Positions 47,062 to 55,721 of a stretch of 64,000 nt of DNA are shown here, piece after piece (within the stretch, counting starts at the first letter, position 1; each line of letters starts with the position of its first letter). The notes beneath the pieces are model-generated. The model saw only the letters and a list, made by a program, of their open reading frames with translations. It searched no databases and was not told the DNA's origin. The stretch covers positions 444,427-508,426 of the forward strand of contig JANWWC010000002.1 of NCBI GenBank assembly GCA_025056215.1. Direction: 5' to 3'. The position numbers and the translations under genes were made by a program. This DNA is from Cytophagales bacterium. Lineage in GTDB: Bacteria; Bacteroidota; Bacteroidia; Cytophagales; Flammeovirgaceae.

Positions 47062-47799
47062 TTAAGAGTTTACACTCGAAGTAATATAGTTTTCGATTTC
47101 ATGAAGAGAAATAGCCTTTTCATAGAGCGCTTTCCCCACAATCACGCCGTAAACGCCAATATCGGCTAAACGCTTGATATCATCCATTTTGCTAATACCT
47201 CCGCTGGCAATAAAACGAAGCGCAGGAAAGAGATTGACTAATTTTCTATAAAGCTCAAAGTTAGGTCCTTTCATCAGACCATCGCGGGCAATATCAGAGC
47301 ATTTCACGTATTGAACTCCTCTGTCGTGGAAAAAGCTAATAAAGTCAGTAAGCAAGATATTAGTTTTTCTCTGCCAACCTGAAACATGGATAATGCCATC
47401 TAACGCATCGGCGCTTAACATAATTTTATTTCTTCCAAAAGATATCAGCCAAGAAGCTACTAATTCTCTATCTTTTACGGCTATTGTCCCAAGAGTAGCT
47501 TGTGTAGCACCATACTCAAGAGTTTTTACGATATCTTCATCGTTGGCAAGCCCACCTCCATAGCTGATTTTCAAATTTGTAGTTTTTGCAATCATATAAA
47601 GCATATCGAAATTGATAGTCTTACCCTGCTTAGAACCTTCTAAGTCAATCATATGTAGGTGTTGAATGCCATGGTCTTCAAAAGACTTTGCTAAATCGAG
47701 AGGATTTTCATCGTACACTTGCACGTCATCAAAATTTCCCTGTCGGAGGCGCACACACTTACCATCCATTATGGCCAAGGAAGGAATAATTTGTATCAT
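47062..47799 (-). CDS. hisA: Phosphoribosylformimino-5-aminoimidazole carboxamide ribotide isomerase
   Basis: TIM-barrel isomerase of histidine synthesis. IIPSLAIMDGKCVRLRQG with the catalytic Asp region, HMIDLEGSKQGKTINFDML, GGGL at about 80, DIARDGLMKGPNFELY (catalytic loop, about 165-180) and ASGGISKMDDIK. 245 residues from the ATG at 47799; an ATG at 47811 (MLST-MIQ) is an alternative. hisD is 6 kb away and other his genes are absent, so the pathway is dispersed. A TATTTTTA box with a TTTTTG 22 bases upstream lies in the gap to folP. Confidence 0.94.
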   Translation of the reverse strand: MIQIIPSLAIMDGKCVRLRQGNFDDVQVYDENPLDLAKSFEDHGIQHLHMIDLEGSKQGKTINFDMLYMIAKTTNLKISYGGGLANDEDIVKTLEYGATQATLGTIAVKDRELVASWLISFGRNKIMLSADALDGIIHVSGWQRKTNILLTDFISFFHDRGVQYVKCSDIARDGLMKGPNFELYRKLVNLFPALRFIASGGISKMDDIKRLADIGVYGVIVGKALYEKAISLHEIENYITSSVNS

Positions 47800-47986
47800 A
47801 GTACTGAGCATTTAAAGGTGAATACTTAATAGGCTGAAAATAAATCTTCTTTTGGTAAAAATAACCATTTTTCTTTTAAGGATTGCAAAAATCTTTCTAA
47901 GGAAAGCATTAAAAAATGTTAAAATCACATAAATTTTGATGTAGTTTCATTTTTACTTAATAAAATCACAATTTTAAGGTATCAAA

Positions 47987-48832
47987 ATGCGCTTTAATCA
48001 TTCTTCAGAATTCCTACAAGTAAATCGCCAACTTTTTTCTCTGCGAGAAGGAATCGTGATGGGAATCCTCAATGTCACGCCAGATTCCTTTTATGCTCCC
48101 AGTCGCGTAACTGTTCAAATAATAGCTGACCGAGCAGGACAAATGCTGCAAGAAGGTGCTCATATTCTTGATGTAGGCGGTTATTCTACCCGCCCGAATG
48201 CATCGGATGTACCACTTTCTGAAGAACTAGAACGGGTTTTGGTAGCAGTAGAAACTATCGTCAAATATTTTCCGAATGCTTGTATTTCAGTAGACACTTT
48301 TAGAAGTCACGTCGCAGAAAAAGCTATTCAGGCGGGCGCTCATATTATTAATGATGTTAGCGGCGGACAAGCAGACCCTCAAATGTTTGCTTGTGTGGGG
48401 AGGCTTAAAGTGCCTTATGTTTTGATGCATAGCCGTGGAAATCCTCAGACCATGCAATCTTTAACAAACTATACTCACCTTATTGAAGAAATCATGGTCT
48501 TTTTTCAAAACCGCATTCATAAGCTTATTCAACACGGTTGTTGCGATATCATTATCGATGTAGGATTTGGATTTGCTAAAACATTAGAACAAAACTATTT
48601 AGTTTTGAATCAACTGGAAAAATTTAAAATTTTTGAGCTCCCTATTTTAGTAGGGATTTCGCGCAAATCCATGATATGGAAACTTCTAAAATCTTCTCCT
48701 GACGATGCTTTAAATGGAACAAGTGCATTACATTTGTGGGCGCTCTCGCGCGGAGCTAACATTTTAAGAGTACACGATGTTAAACCAGCTATCGAAATTT
48801 TGCAAATCTATCGCGCTCTACAAACTTACTAG
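47987..48832 (+). CDS. folP: Dihydropteroate synthase
   Basis: Condenses DHPPP with p-aminobenzoate in folate synthesis; sulfonamide target. IVMGILNVTPDSFY (about 23-36) is the pterin-binding start, followed by GAHILDVGGYSTRP and VDTFRSHVAEKAIQAGAHIINDVSGG. The C-terminal VGISRKSMIWKLL is conserved too. 281 residues is normal. The start of cdaA follows eight bases after the stop, so the two are in one operon, an arrangement common in Bacteroidota. Confidence 0.96.
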   Translation: MRFNHSSEFLQVNRQLFSLREGIVMGILNVTPDSFYAPSRVTVQIIADRAGQMLQEGAHILDVGGYSTRPNASDVPLSEELERVLVAVETIVKYFPNACISVDTFRSHVAEKAIQAGAHIINDVSGGQADPQMFACVGRLKVPYVLMHSRGNPQTMQSLTNYTHLIEEIMVFFQNRIHKLIQHGCCDIIIDVGFGFAKTLEQNYLVLNQLEKFKIFELPILVGISRKSMIWKLLKSSPDDALNGTSALHLWALSRGANILRVHDVKPAIEILQIYRALQTY

Positions 48833-48840
48833 CTAAAGTA

Positions 48841-49674
48841 ATGATGTGGTTGTTTCATATCGGTTTTTTAGAAGTAAAATGGGTAGATGTAATTGATATT
48901 ACGTTAGTTACCTGGCTAATTTACATTCTTTATAAATTGATGCAAGGTAGTATTGCTCTGCGCGTATTTGTAGGATTTTTGTTGTTATATTTTTTCTACC
49001 TGATTGTCAGGGCGCTTCAAATGGAACTACTTTCTACTATTTTAGGGCAATTTATGGGAGTAGGAGTCATCGCTGTTTTGATTTTATTCCAACAAGAAAT
49101 TAAAAAATTCTTGCTGTTAGTAGGAAAAACAACCGAACTCAAAGACTTTCATTGGCGCGATATTTTTCAAATCAACCAAAAAGTTCATCTTACGCAAGAT
49201 TTGATTACTCCTCTTTCAGAAGCTATTCGAGGTATGTCTCAAAGCCAAACTGGTGCTCTCATTGTAATCGCTACCGATGATTCGTTCAAAAATTTTATTC
49301 GAGGAGGAGATGTTCTAGACGCTAAAATTTCAAAACGTTTGCTCGAAACCATCTTCTTTAAAAATAGCCCATTGCACGATGGAGCATGTGTTATCTACAA
49401 AGACCGCATCACTACAGCTGGTTGTATCTTGCCCGTTTCAGAAAACCACGAGATTCCTCCTCACTTAGGGCTGAGACATAGGGCAGCCGTTGGAATCTCT
49501 GAATTGACAGACGTATTAGTGGTTGTAGTATCGGAAGAAAAAGGCTCTATCACTTGTGTATGGCAAGGGAAAATACATTTGGACATTTCGATTCATCAAT
49601 TGAAAAAATATATCTCAGAATTTCTGCTCAATAAAAAAATTAAAAATTTTTTTGTTACAGAAACAATAAAATAG
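48841..49674 (+). CDS. cdaA: Diadenylate cyclase CdaA-type
   Basis: Makes the second messenger c-di-AMP from two ATP. Three TM helices (residues ~18-95) lead to a DAC domain with SPLHDGACVIYKDRI (the DGA motif) and LGLRHRAAVGISE (the RHR motif), both intact. 277 residues is normal for CdaA (DacA). No phosphodiesterase or CdaR is in the window. Next to folP, ahead of the ribosomal-protein operon. Confidence 0.95.
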   Translation: MMWLFHIGFLEVKWVDVIDITLVTWLIYILYKLMQGSIALRVFVGFLLLYFFYLIVRALQMELLSTILGQFMGVGVIAVLILFQQEIKKFLLLVGKTTELKDFHWRDIFQINQKVHLTQDLITPLSEAIRGMSQSQTGALIVIATDDSFKNFIRGGDVLDAKISKRLLETIFFKNSPLHDGACVIYKDRITTAGCILPVSENHEIPPHLGLRHRAAVGISELTDVLVVVVSEEKGSITCVWQGKIHLDISIHQLKKYISEFLLNKKIKNFFVTETIK

Positions 49675-49681
49675 CCATTCT

Positions 49682-49714
49682 ATTGTTTTGTTCCATCCTT
49701 TCAGCATAAATTTG
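49682..49714 (+). promoter_or_regulatory. Promoter of the rpsF-rpsR-rplI operon
   Basis: -7 box TAAATTTG (49707-49714), a full match to TAnnTTTG; the TATTG at 49681-49685 lies 21 bases before it as a -33 candidate. The rpsF ATG is 36 bases downstream. Confidence 0.55.
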
Positions 49715-49749
49715 CGTTCCTTAAAAAGATTTCATTAATTAAAAATAAT

Positions 49750-50139
49750 ATGAACGTAACAAGGCATTATGAGGTAGTTTTCATTATGACTCCCGTTTTA
49801 TCTGATTCCCAGATAAAGGAAACTATCGAAAAGTTTAAAGATGTATTGGTGAAAAATGGTGCAGAAGTGTACCATGAAGAACATTGGGGGCTTAAAAAAT
49901 TTGCAACTCCCATTAAAGGAAAATCTTCTGGTTATTATCATTTGTTTGAATACAAAGCAAACCCTAAAACTGTCCTTACTTTTGACGTTGAACTTCGTCG
50001 CGATGAACGCATCATTCGCTACTTAAACGTAACTCTCGACAAGTACGGTGTTAAGTTCAACGAAGACCGACGCAATGGAAAATTTGTTAAGAAAGAAAAA
50101 GTCGAAAAACCAATTATTGAAATCGATAAAGACGAATAG
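49750..50139 (+). CDS. rpsF: 30S ribosomal protein S6
   Basis: Binds S18 and 16S rRNA in the small-subunit platform. [25 protein letters not shown] and [22 protein letters not shown] are S6 hallmarks; the acidic/lysine-rich C-terminal tail ([16 protein letters not shown]) is a common extension in this phylum. 129 residues. First gene of an S6-S18-L9 operon; rpsR begins two bases after the stop. Confidence 0.97.
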   Translation: MNVTRHYEVVFIMTPVLSDSQIKETIEKFKDVLVKNGAEVYHEEHWGLKKFATPIKGKSSGYYHLFEYKANPKTVLTFDVELRRDERIIRYLNVTLDKYGVKFNEDRRNGKFVKKEKVEKPIIEIDKDE

Positions 50140-50141
50140 CC

Positions 50142-50399
50142 ATGACATTAGTAAACGAACCTCTTCACAGCCAAAATAAGAAAAATGTTCGCAAGTATTG
50201 CCGTTTCCGCAAATACGGCATCAAATATGTAGATTATAAAGATCCTGATTTTTTACTAAAGTTTGTTAATGAGCAGGGAAAAATTCTTCCACGTCGCATC
50301 ACAGGGAATAGCCTTAAATTCCAAAAAAAGGTCGCTACTGCTATAAAACGTGCGCGTCATTTGGGCTTGTTGCCTTTCGAAACAGATGGTTTAAAATAA
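50142..50399 (+). CDS. rpsR: 30S ribosomal protein S18
   Basis: Small-subunit protein that pairs with S6. [22 protein letters not shown] and [38 protein letters not shown] sequence mark the family. No CxxC zinc-ribbon cysteines except a single YCRF, so this is the C- form. 85 residues is normal. Two bases after rpsF. Confidence 0.97.
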   Translation: MTLVNEPLHSQNKKNVRKYCRFRKYGIKYVDYKDPDFLLKFVNEQGKILPRRITGNSLKFQKKVATAIKRARHLGLLPFETDGLK

Positions 50400-50425
50400 T
50401 TACTCAACTCTAATTTTATTAGAAA

Positions 50426-50872
50426 ATGGAGGTCATTTTAAAGGAAGACATCAAGGGCTTAGGTTATAAAAATGATATTGTAAAAGTAAAGCCCGGATAT
50501 GGACGGAACTATCTCATTCCTAAGGGGCTTGCAATCTTAGCAACTGATTCTGCTAAAAAAATGTTAGCAGAAAACCTAAGGCAAGCACAGCACAAAGCCG
50601 AAAGAATTAAAAATGAAGCGTTAACGCTTGCAGCCCAACTTGCTTCAATTGTGCTCGAAATTCCTACTAAAGCAGGAGAAACGGGTAGGATATTTGGTGC
50701 AGTAACTTCTATTCAAGTAGCTGAGGCTCTTAAAGAAAAAGGATTCGAAATAGACCGAAAAAAAATTTCTTTTAAAGAAGAAATTAAAATGTTGGGAGAA
50801 TATGAAGCTATCGTTGATTTGCACAAAGAAGTGAAGGCTGTTGTTAAGCTGAATGTTATAAATGCAGACTAA
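50426..50872 (+). CDS. rplI: 50S ribosomal protein L9
   Basis: Two-domain protein at the L1-stalk base. MEVILKEDIKGLGYKNDIVKVKPGYGRNYLIPKG is the N-terminal RNA-binding domain, followed by the long connecting helix (about 40-75, RQAQHKAERIKNEAL) and the C-terminal domain. 148 residues is normal. Last gene of the operon; an intrinsic terminator follows 23 bases after the stop. Confidence 0.97.
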   Translation: MEVILKEDIKGLGYKNDIVKVKPGYGRNYLIPKGLAILATDSAKKMLAENLRQAQHKAERIKNEALTLAAQLASIVLEIPTKAGETGRIFGAVTSIQVAEALKEKGFEIDRKKISFKEEIKMLGEYEAIVDLHKEVKAVVKLNVINAD

Positions 50873-50895
50873 TAGCATAGCATTTCTTTATTAAT

Positions 50896-50930
50896 CCCGA
50901 TTGATTAAAAAAATCAATCGGGTTCTTTCT
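50896..50930 (+). terminator. Intrinsic terminator of the S6-S18-L9 operon
   Basis: CCCGATTGATT (50896-50906) and AATCAATCGGG (50912-50922) form an 11-bp stem, followed by TTCTTTCT. Confidence 0.85.
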
Positions 50931-50970
50931 CGGTTGATTTGTCGAATGTTTCACTTTAATTGATAGATTG

Positions 50971-51381
50971 ATGAGCTTTCAAAAAGCAAACAAACTCCTT
51001 GTAGATATTATTAAATGTCGCTTAGAACTAAGCCAATTGGCATACAACGACCCAAAGTACGACGAAATAGAGGATAGGTTACATATTTTAGAAGACATCT
51101 TCGAAAATGATTTTGGAAAGACTCTCAAAAAGGTTATTCAAGAAGTGTATGAAAAGTATTCTTCTAAAGAAAAAGTACTTTCTCCTATTAGCTATATTGC
51201 TCGAGAGTATTACCTTGTCGACCAAGAAACGTATCACTGTAACGCTCAACAAGGTATCTTAGTAAAAATGCCTAAACTTACAGACAAACCCCTTCGACTA
51301 GCTTTTTTGCCCAACCCTCTTCGGTTAATTGTAAGTTTAGACGAAAACAATCAATACGAAATTTGGTCTTCTGAAGAATAA
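50971..51381 (+). CDS. Conserved hypothetical protein (136 aa)
   Basis: I do not recognise the family. The ATG at 50971 is preferred to the TTG three bases earlier. N-terminal half helical (KANKLLVDIIKCRLELSQLAY ... DRLHILEDIFENDF), C-terminal half mixed (SPISYIAREYYLVDQETYHC ... LRLAFLPNPLRLIVSLDEN). No signal or membrane segment. It overlaps the end of the convergent kdsB by 31 bases. Likely a small cytoplasmic protein, perhaps linked to the preceding operon by read-through. Confidence 0.65.
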   Translation: MSFQKANKLLVDIIKCRLELSQLAYNDPKYDEIEDRLHILEDIFENDFGKTLKKVIQEVYEKYSSKEKVLSPISYIAREYYLVDQETYHCNAQQGILVKMPKLTDKPLRLAFLPNPLRLIVSLDENNQYEIWSSEE

Positions 51382-52103
51382 AGTTGTTTAACACGAAGTA
51401 AGTCTTCAGGTGTATCAATTCCTATACTTGTATAGGGAGTAATGTCTATTTTGATGCGAACTCCGTTTTCTAACCAACGCAATTGCTCAAGGGCTTCTAC
51501 TTTCTCAAGACAGGAAGTTTCCCAACGTGTAATTTTATTCAACACATCTGATCGATATGCATAAATTCCTAAATGCTTCCAATAAGCATAATAAGAAAGC
51601 CATTCTTCTATAGGAACTCCTCTCAGATGAGGAATAGGCGAACGACTAAAATACAAAGCTTCTTGAAAACAATTCATCACTACTTTTACTACATGAGGAT
51701 TCTTAAGTTCTTCTACTTCTCGGATAGGAGTCACCAACGTAGCAATTTGAGTTTCTTGAGTTAGTAAATGAATTAACTGATTAATCTGCTCAGGGCGAAT
51801 GAAAGGTTCGTCTCCTTGAACGTTGATAACAAAGTCGAAGGGTTCGTCTAACAAAGAAAGTGCTTCGCAACATCGGTCTGTTCCACTGGGGTGATGAGGA
51901 GACGTCATCACTACTTCCCCTCCAAATCGTTTTACTTCTTCAGCAATTGCAGGATGATCGGTAGCAACTACTACTCTATCTACTTTGGATTTTGCTACTT
52001 GGCGATAGGTGCATTCTATCATTGTCCGATTTCCTATAAGAGCCAAAGGCTTTCCCGGAAAACGAGTAGACGCATATCGCGCGGGAATGATGCCAACCAC
52101 CAT
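51351..52103 (-). CDS. kdsB: 3-deoxy-manno-octulosonate cytidylyltransferase
   Basis: Activates Kdo as CMP-Kdo for LPS core synthesis, so the organism has LPS. GIIPARYASTRFPGKPL at residues 4-20 is the CMP-sugar-synthetase motif, followed by VVVATDHPAIAEEVKRFGG, DFVINVQGDEPFI and the YSRSPIP-type stretch (YFSRSPIPHLRG). 250 residues is normal. tatA lies four bases upstream on the same strand. Confidence 0.95.
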   Translation of the reverse strand: MVVGIIPARYASTRFPGKPLALIGNRTMIECTYRQVAKSKVDRVVVATDHPAIAEEVKRFGGEVVMTSPHHPSGTDRCCEALSLLDEPFDFVINVQGDEPFIRPEQINQLIHLLTQETQIATLVTPIREVEELKNPHVVKVVMNCFQEALYFSRSPIPHLRGVPIEEWLSYYAYWKHLGIYAYRSDVLNKITRWETSCLEKVEALEQLRWLENGVRIKIDITPYTSIGIDTPEDLLRVKQLYSSEDQISY

Positions 52104-52106
52104 GCC

Positions 52107-52328
52107 CTAAGATTTCGGTTTAGGTTCTTCTTTAGAGGCGGATTCAATTTCTTCTTTAATTTCCCGAGTAGCCTCTTTGAATTCTCGAATACCGCGGCCT
52201 AAACCACGCGCCAATTCAGGGATTTTTTTAGCTCCAAAAAACAACAAAATTGCAAAAATAATGATTACCCACTCCATGCCTCCCGGCATTCCGAAGAGCA
52301 GTATGCCCATAAGAAAATCCATTTGCAT
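52107..52328 (-). CDS. tatA: Twin-arginine translocase subunit TatA/E
   Basis: 73 residues. A short N-terminal stretch, then the TatA helix (GGMEWVIIIFAILLFFGAKKIPELARGLGRGIREFKEA): single TM, hinge at FGAKKIPELA, amphipathic helix, then a charged tail KEEPKPKS. The start is uncertain: ATGs at 52328, 52322 and 52313 are in frame. No tatC is nearby. Precedes kdsB by four bases. Confidence 0.93.
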   Translation of the reverse strand: MQMDFLMGILLFGMPGGMEWVIIIFAILLFFGAKKIPELARGLGRGIREFKEATREIKEEIESASKEEPKPKS

Positions 52329-52396
52329 AAATTTTTTTCAAATACTTTGCAAAGTTAATAGCTTCTTATAGGCAATCATAATATTTCATCAAAATT

Positions 52397-53212
52397 CTAT
52401 ACGGCTATATTATTTTCTCGCAAGGCTTCGTTGAGCGACGTTTTGCGGTCGGTGCTTTCTTTTCGTTTGCCAATAATTATGGCACAAGGAACATTGTATT
52501 CGCCCGCTGGAAACTTTTTAAGGTAGCTTCCCGGAATCACTACAGAGCGCTCTGGCACGTAACCCCTGTATTCAATAGGCTCTTCCTGAGTTACATCAAT
52601 AATTTTTGAACTTCCTGTAATTACTACTCCTGAGCCTAATACAGCTTCTTTTCCGATATGAACTCCTTCTACTAATACACATCGAGACCCAATAAAAGCT
52701 CCGTCTTCGATAATTACAGGTTTGGCTTGAACAGGTTCCAAAACTCCGCCTACTCCTACTCCTCCACTTAAGTGTACATCTTTGCCAATCTGAGCACAAC
52801 TACCGACAGTAGCCCACGTATCTACCATTGTACCAGAATCTACATAAGCTCCGATGTTTACGTAAGAGGGCATCAAAATCACTCCTTTATTGATAAAAGC
52901 TCCATAGCGAGCTACTGCAGGCGGAACTACGCGCACTCCCAACTGAGCGTAATTTTTTTTGAGCGCCATTTTATCGTGATATTCAAAAGGACCTACAGCA
53001 GTAGTTTCCATATGGCGAACAGGAAAGTACAAAATTACAGCTTTTTTGACCCATTCATTCACTTGCCACCCCTGAGGAGTAGGCTCTGCAACGCGCAATT
53101 TGCCTTGGTCTAACGCTTCAATTACGTCGCAAATGGCTTCTACTGTTGCGGCATCTTTGAGAAGTTGGCGGTTGTCCCATGCAGCTTCAATAATTGGCTT
53201 AAGATGTATCAT
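52397..53212 (-). CDS. dapD: Tetrahydrodipicolinate N-succinyltransferase
   Basis: Succinylates tetrahydrodipicolinate in the lysine/diaminopimelate pathway. N-terminal alpha domain (VEAICDVIEALDQGKLRVAEP), then left-handed beta-helix hexapeptide repeats (VILMPSYVNIGAYVDSGTMVDTWATVGSCAQIGKDVHLSGG is the classic run, about residues 110-155), then the C-terminal lid. 271 residues is normal. Divergent from the DMT-like gene. Confidence 0.95.
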   Translation of the reverse strand: MIHLKPIIEAAWDNRQLLKDAATVEAICDVIEALDQGKLRVAEPTPQGWQVNEWVKKAVILYFPVRHMETTAVGPFEYHDKMALKKNYAQLGVRVVPPAVARYGAFINKGVILMPSYVNIGAYVDSGTMVDTWATVGSCAQIGKDVHLSGGVGVGGVLEPVQAKPVIIEDGAFIGSRCVLVEGVHIGKEAVLGSGVVITGSSKIIDVTQEEPIEYRGYVPERSVVIPGSYLKKFPAGEYNVPCAIIIGKRKESTDRKTSLNEALRENNIAV

Positions 53213-53299
53213 AAATTTAGAAATAATTCACCGACAAAAATGAGAAAAAATTGCATCAAAAAAACAATTTTGCGCCCAGTTTGTTAATTTTATCTGAAT

Positions 53300-53635
53300 A
53301 TGCGCGCAGTAGTAATCTTGATGCTCATTTTTTCTAATATCTTTATGACCTACGCTTGGTACGGACATCTTAAAGATTTCAAACAAAAAGCATTATGGAC
53401 TGTAATCCTAATTTCTTGGGGAGTAGCATTTTTTGAATACATTATACAAGTACCTGCTAACAGAATTGGAAGTCAATATTTTACATTTACACAACTCAAA
53501 ACGATTCAAGAAGTGATAAGCCTTAGCGTGTTTGTGCTTTTTAGTGTCTTTTATCTGAAAGAGCCTTTTCAGTGGAATTATGTTCTTGGTTTTTTGTTAA
53601 TTTGCTTAGGAGCTTATATTGTTTTTATGCGCTAA
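53300..53635 (+). CDS. DMT-family membrane protein (DUF486)
   Basis: 111 residues with four TM helices: ILMLIFSNIFMTYAWYGHL, LWTVILISWGVAFFEYII, VISLSVFVLFSVFYL and VLGFLLICLGAYIVFM. IQVPANRIG in the second loop is typical of DUF486. The family is small DMT-like proteins whose substrate is not established. The stop overlaps the convergent hisD by 11 bases. Confidence 0.9.
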   Translation: MRAVVILMLIFSNIFMTYAWYGHLKDFKQKALWTVILISWGVAFFEYIIQVPANRIGSQYFTFTQLKTIQEVISLSVFVLFSVFYLKEPFQWNYVLGFLLICLGAYIVFMR

Positions 53636-54947
53636 ATTGTTTAGCGAGATATTCTAAACGGTATCGCACTGCTTTCTGATGCGCGTGTAATCCTTCAGCT
53701 TCTGCCATTCTCTCTACAGAAGGACCTAAGTGGCGAATTCCATCAGGTGTAATTTGTTGAAAAGTAATTTTTTTAACGAAACTATCCAACGAAACGCCGC
53801 TATAGCTCCGCGCAAAAGCATTTGTAGGCAAAGTATGGTTGGTGCCTGAAGCGTAATCGCCAGCAGATTCAGGAGTAAAGTGTCCTAAAAATACAGAGCC
53901 GGCCGTATGAATTTTTTCAGCTAATTTTTCTGCGTAGTCTGATGCTAAAATGAGATGTTCGGCAGCATATTCATTCAACAATTCAATAGCCTCATAAGTA
54001 TCGTGAACTAATACAATTTTGCTGCCCGAAAGCGCTTGTCGAGCGATTTCGGCTCGAGGTAGCTCAGATAACTGTTTTTCGAGTTGCTCTAAAACTGCCG
54101 AAATAAGTATTTCTTCAGTTGTTACCAAAAACACCTGACTATCAATACCGTGCTCAGCCTGCGAAAGCAAATCAGCTGCTACAAAAGATGCATGCGCTGT
54201 AGCATCTGCAAAGATAGCTACTTCAGAAGGTCCTGCAGGCATATCGATCGCTACGCCGTATTGCGTAGCTAATTGCTTTGCAACGGTAACGTACTGATTG
54301 CCAGGCCCAAAAATTTTATATACCTGCGGAATCGTTGATGTTCCAAAGGTCATAGCAGCAATGGCTTGAGCACCTCCTACCTTGAAAATATTGGTCACGC
54401 CTGTAATAGAAGCAGCATATAGCACAGCAGGGTGAACGCGTCCCGATTTATCTGGCGGAGTGCATAAAATAATTTCGGAGCAACCCGCAATCTTAGCAGG
54501 TACCGCTAACATCAGAACAGTAGAAAACAGCGGTGCAGAACCCCCTGGTACATAAAGCCCTACTCGTTGAATAGGAAGGCTTTTGCGCCAGCATGTCACG
54601 CCTGGCACAGTTTCTATTTTTTTTACTAATTCTTTTTGTAAAACATGAAACTTTTCTATGTTCTGCTTAGCTAACTGAATATCTTTTTTAAGAATTTCTG
54701 GCAAATTGTGCGATGCTGCTTCGATTTCATATGCGCTTACTGAAAAATCATCTACTTCTACTTTGTCAAATTCGAGAGTATATTTTTTTAGAGCATGATC
54801 TCCGTACTGTTTGACATTTTCTAAGATAGACCTTACTTGAGATTCTATTGAGCTAAACTCTATTAAAGGTCGCTCAACGATTGATTTCCACGTACTTCGT
54901 TGAGGATAGCGAATAACTTGAATTGTTTTTTGCGTTATTTTCATCAT
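53625..54947 (-). CDS. hisD: Histidinol dehydrogenase
   Basis: Oxidises histidinol to histidine in two NAD-dependent steps. GLYVPGGSAPLFSTVLMLAVPAKIAGC and the metal/substrate region PAGPSEVAIFADA are conserved; DLLSQAEHGIDSQVFLVTT is the zinc-ligand His and Glu-Gln region. 440 residues is normal. A second ATG follows directly at 54944. Separated from hisA by about 6 kb. Confidence 0.95.
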   Translation of the reverse strand: MMKITQKTIQVIRYPQRSTWKSIVERPLIEFSSIESQVRSILENVKQYGDHALKKYTLEFDKVEVDDFSVSAYEIEAASHNLPEILKKDIQLAKQNIEKFHVLQKELVKKIETVPGVTCWRKSLPIQRVGLYVPGGSAPLFSTVLMLAVPAKIAGCSEIILCTPPDKSGRVHPAVLYAASITGVTNIFKVGGAQAIAAMTFGTSTIPQVYKIFGPGNQYVTVAKQLATQYGVAIDMPAGPSEVAIFADATAHASFVAADLLSQAEHGIDSQVFLVTTEEILISAVLEQLEKQLSELPRAEIARQALSGSKIVLVHDTYEAIELLNEYAAEHLILASDYAEKLAEKIHTAGSVFLGHFTPESAGDYASGTNHTLPTNAFARSYSGVSLDSFVKKITFQQITPDGIRHLGPSVERMAEAEGLHAHQKAVRYRLEYLAKQFSA

Positions 54948-55011
54948 TTCTTAAATTGCTAAAACAGATATCAAACTTGCTTGCAAATTAGCAAAACCTT
55001 CTTAACAACTC

Positions 55012-55710
55012 ATGAAAAATCCTTTTTTCTATTTCGCTTTATTATTGTTAACTACTTTTTTAAGCAGTTGCTTTGAGATCTCAGAAGAGATTTATATGCG
55101 GAAAAATGGCTCTGGGCGCTACATAGCACAATTCAACTTCTCTCAAAATAAAAAACTAATCCAAACACTTATTCTTTCGGGCTTACAATTTGGGAAAAAA
55201 AATCCTTTTGGTACAGAAACCAATCCTTTAGACCTCATTGAAGAAACTCTTAAAGAAGGAATCCAACAATTATCCAATTCTCAAAAAGGAATTCACCACG
55301 TGGCTCCCAGAATAGACAGACAAAACTTAATCTATGGCTTAGAATTTGAGTTTGAAAACGTGCAAGCTCTTAACGAATATTTATCGAGAAGTATTTCTGT
55401 GGAAGGTGCTCCACAATACGAATGGCGCAAAAAAACAATTACGCGACCGCACTATTTCTATTTCGATGCTATTGTGGAAAAGCTACAACCTTGGCTCACT
55501 TCTGATAAAGAACTCACACAGTATAAGCAACTCATTTATGAAAATCTTCAGTATCGGTGTATCATCAGAACAGAAAGGCGCATAAAAAATTATTTTCCAC
55601 AACAGTTTTACACACTTAATGCAGAAAATAGAGAAATTGTGTTGTTCCAACCTGTAAAAGACATTAAAGAAGGAAAGGTAAAATTAGGAGTTACAGTGCA
55701 AACAAAATAG
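55012..55710 (+). CDS. Lipoprotein of unknown function
   Basis: 232 residues. Lipobox LSSC at Cys20, then a beta-strand-rich domain (FEISEEIYMRKNGSGRYIAQFNFSQ) and a long middle section with helices (NPLDLIEETLKEGIQQLSN). I do not recognise a family. Divergent from hisD and 11 bases before hemB, which suggests they share a promoter. Probably in the periplasm or outer membrane. Confidence 0.75.
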   Translation: MKNPFFYFALLLLTTFLSSCFEISEEIYMRKNGSGRYIAQFNFSQNKKLIQTLILSGLQFGKKNPFGTETNPLDLIEETLKEGIQQLSNSQKGIHHVAPRIDRQNLIYGLEFEFENVQALNEYLSRSISVEGAPQYEWRKKTITRPHYFYFDAIVEKLQPWLTSDKELTQYKQLIYENLQYRCIIRTERRIKNYFPQQFYTLNAENREIVLFQPVKDIKEGKVKLGVTVQTK

Positions 55711-55721
55711 AGATTTAAAAC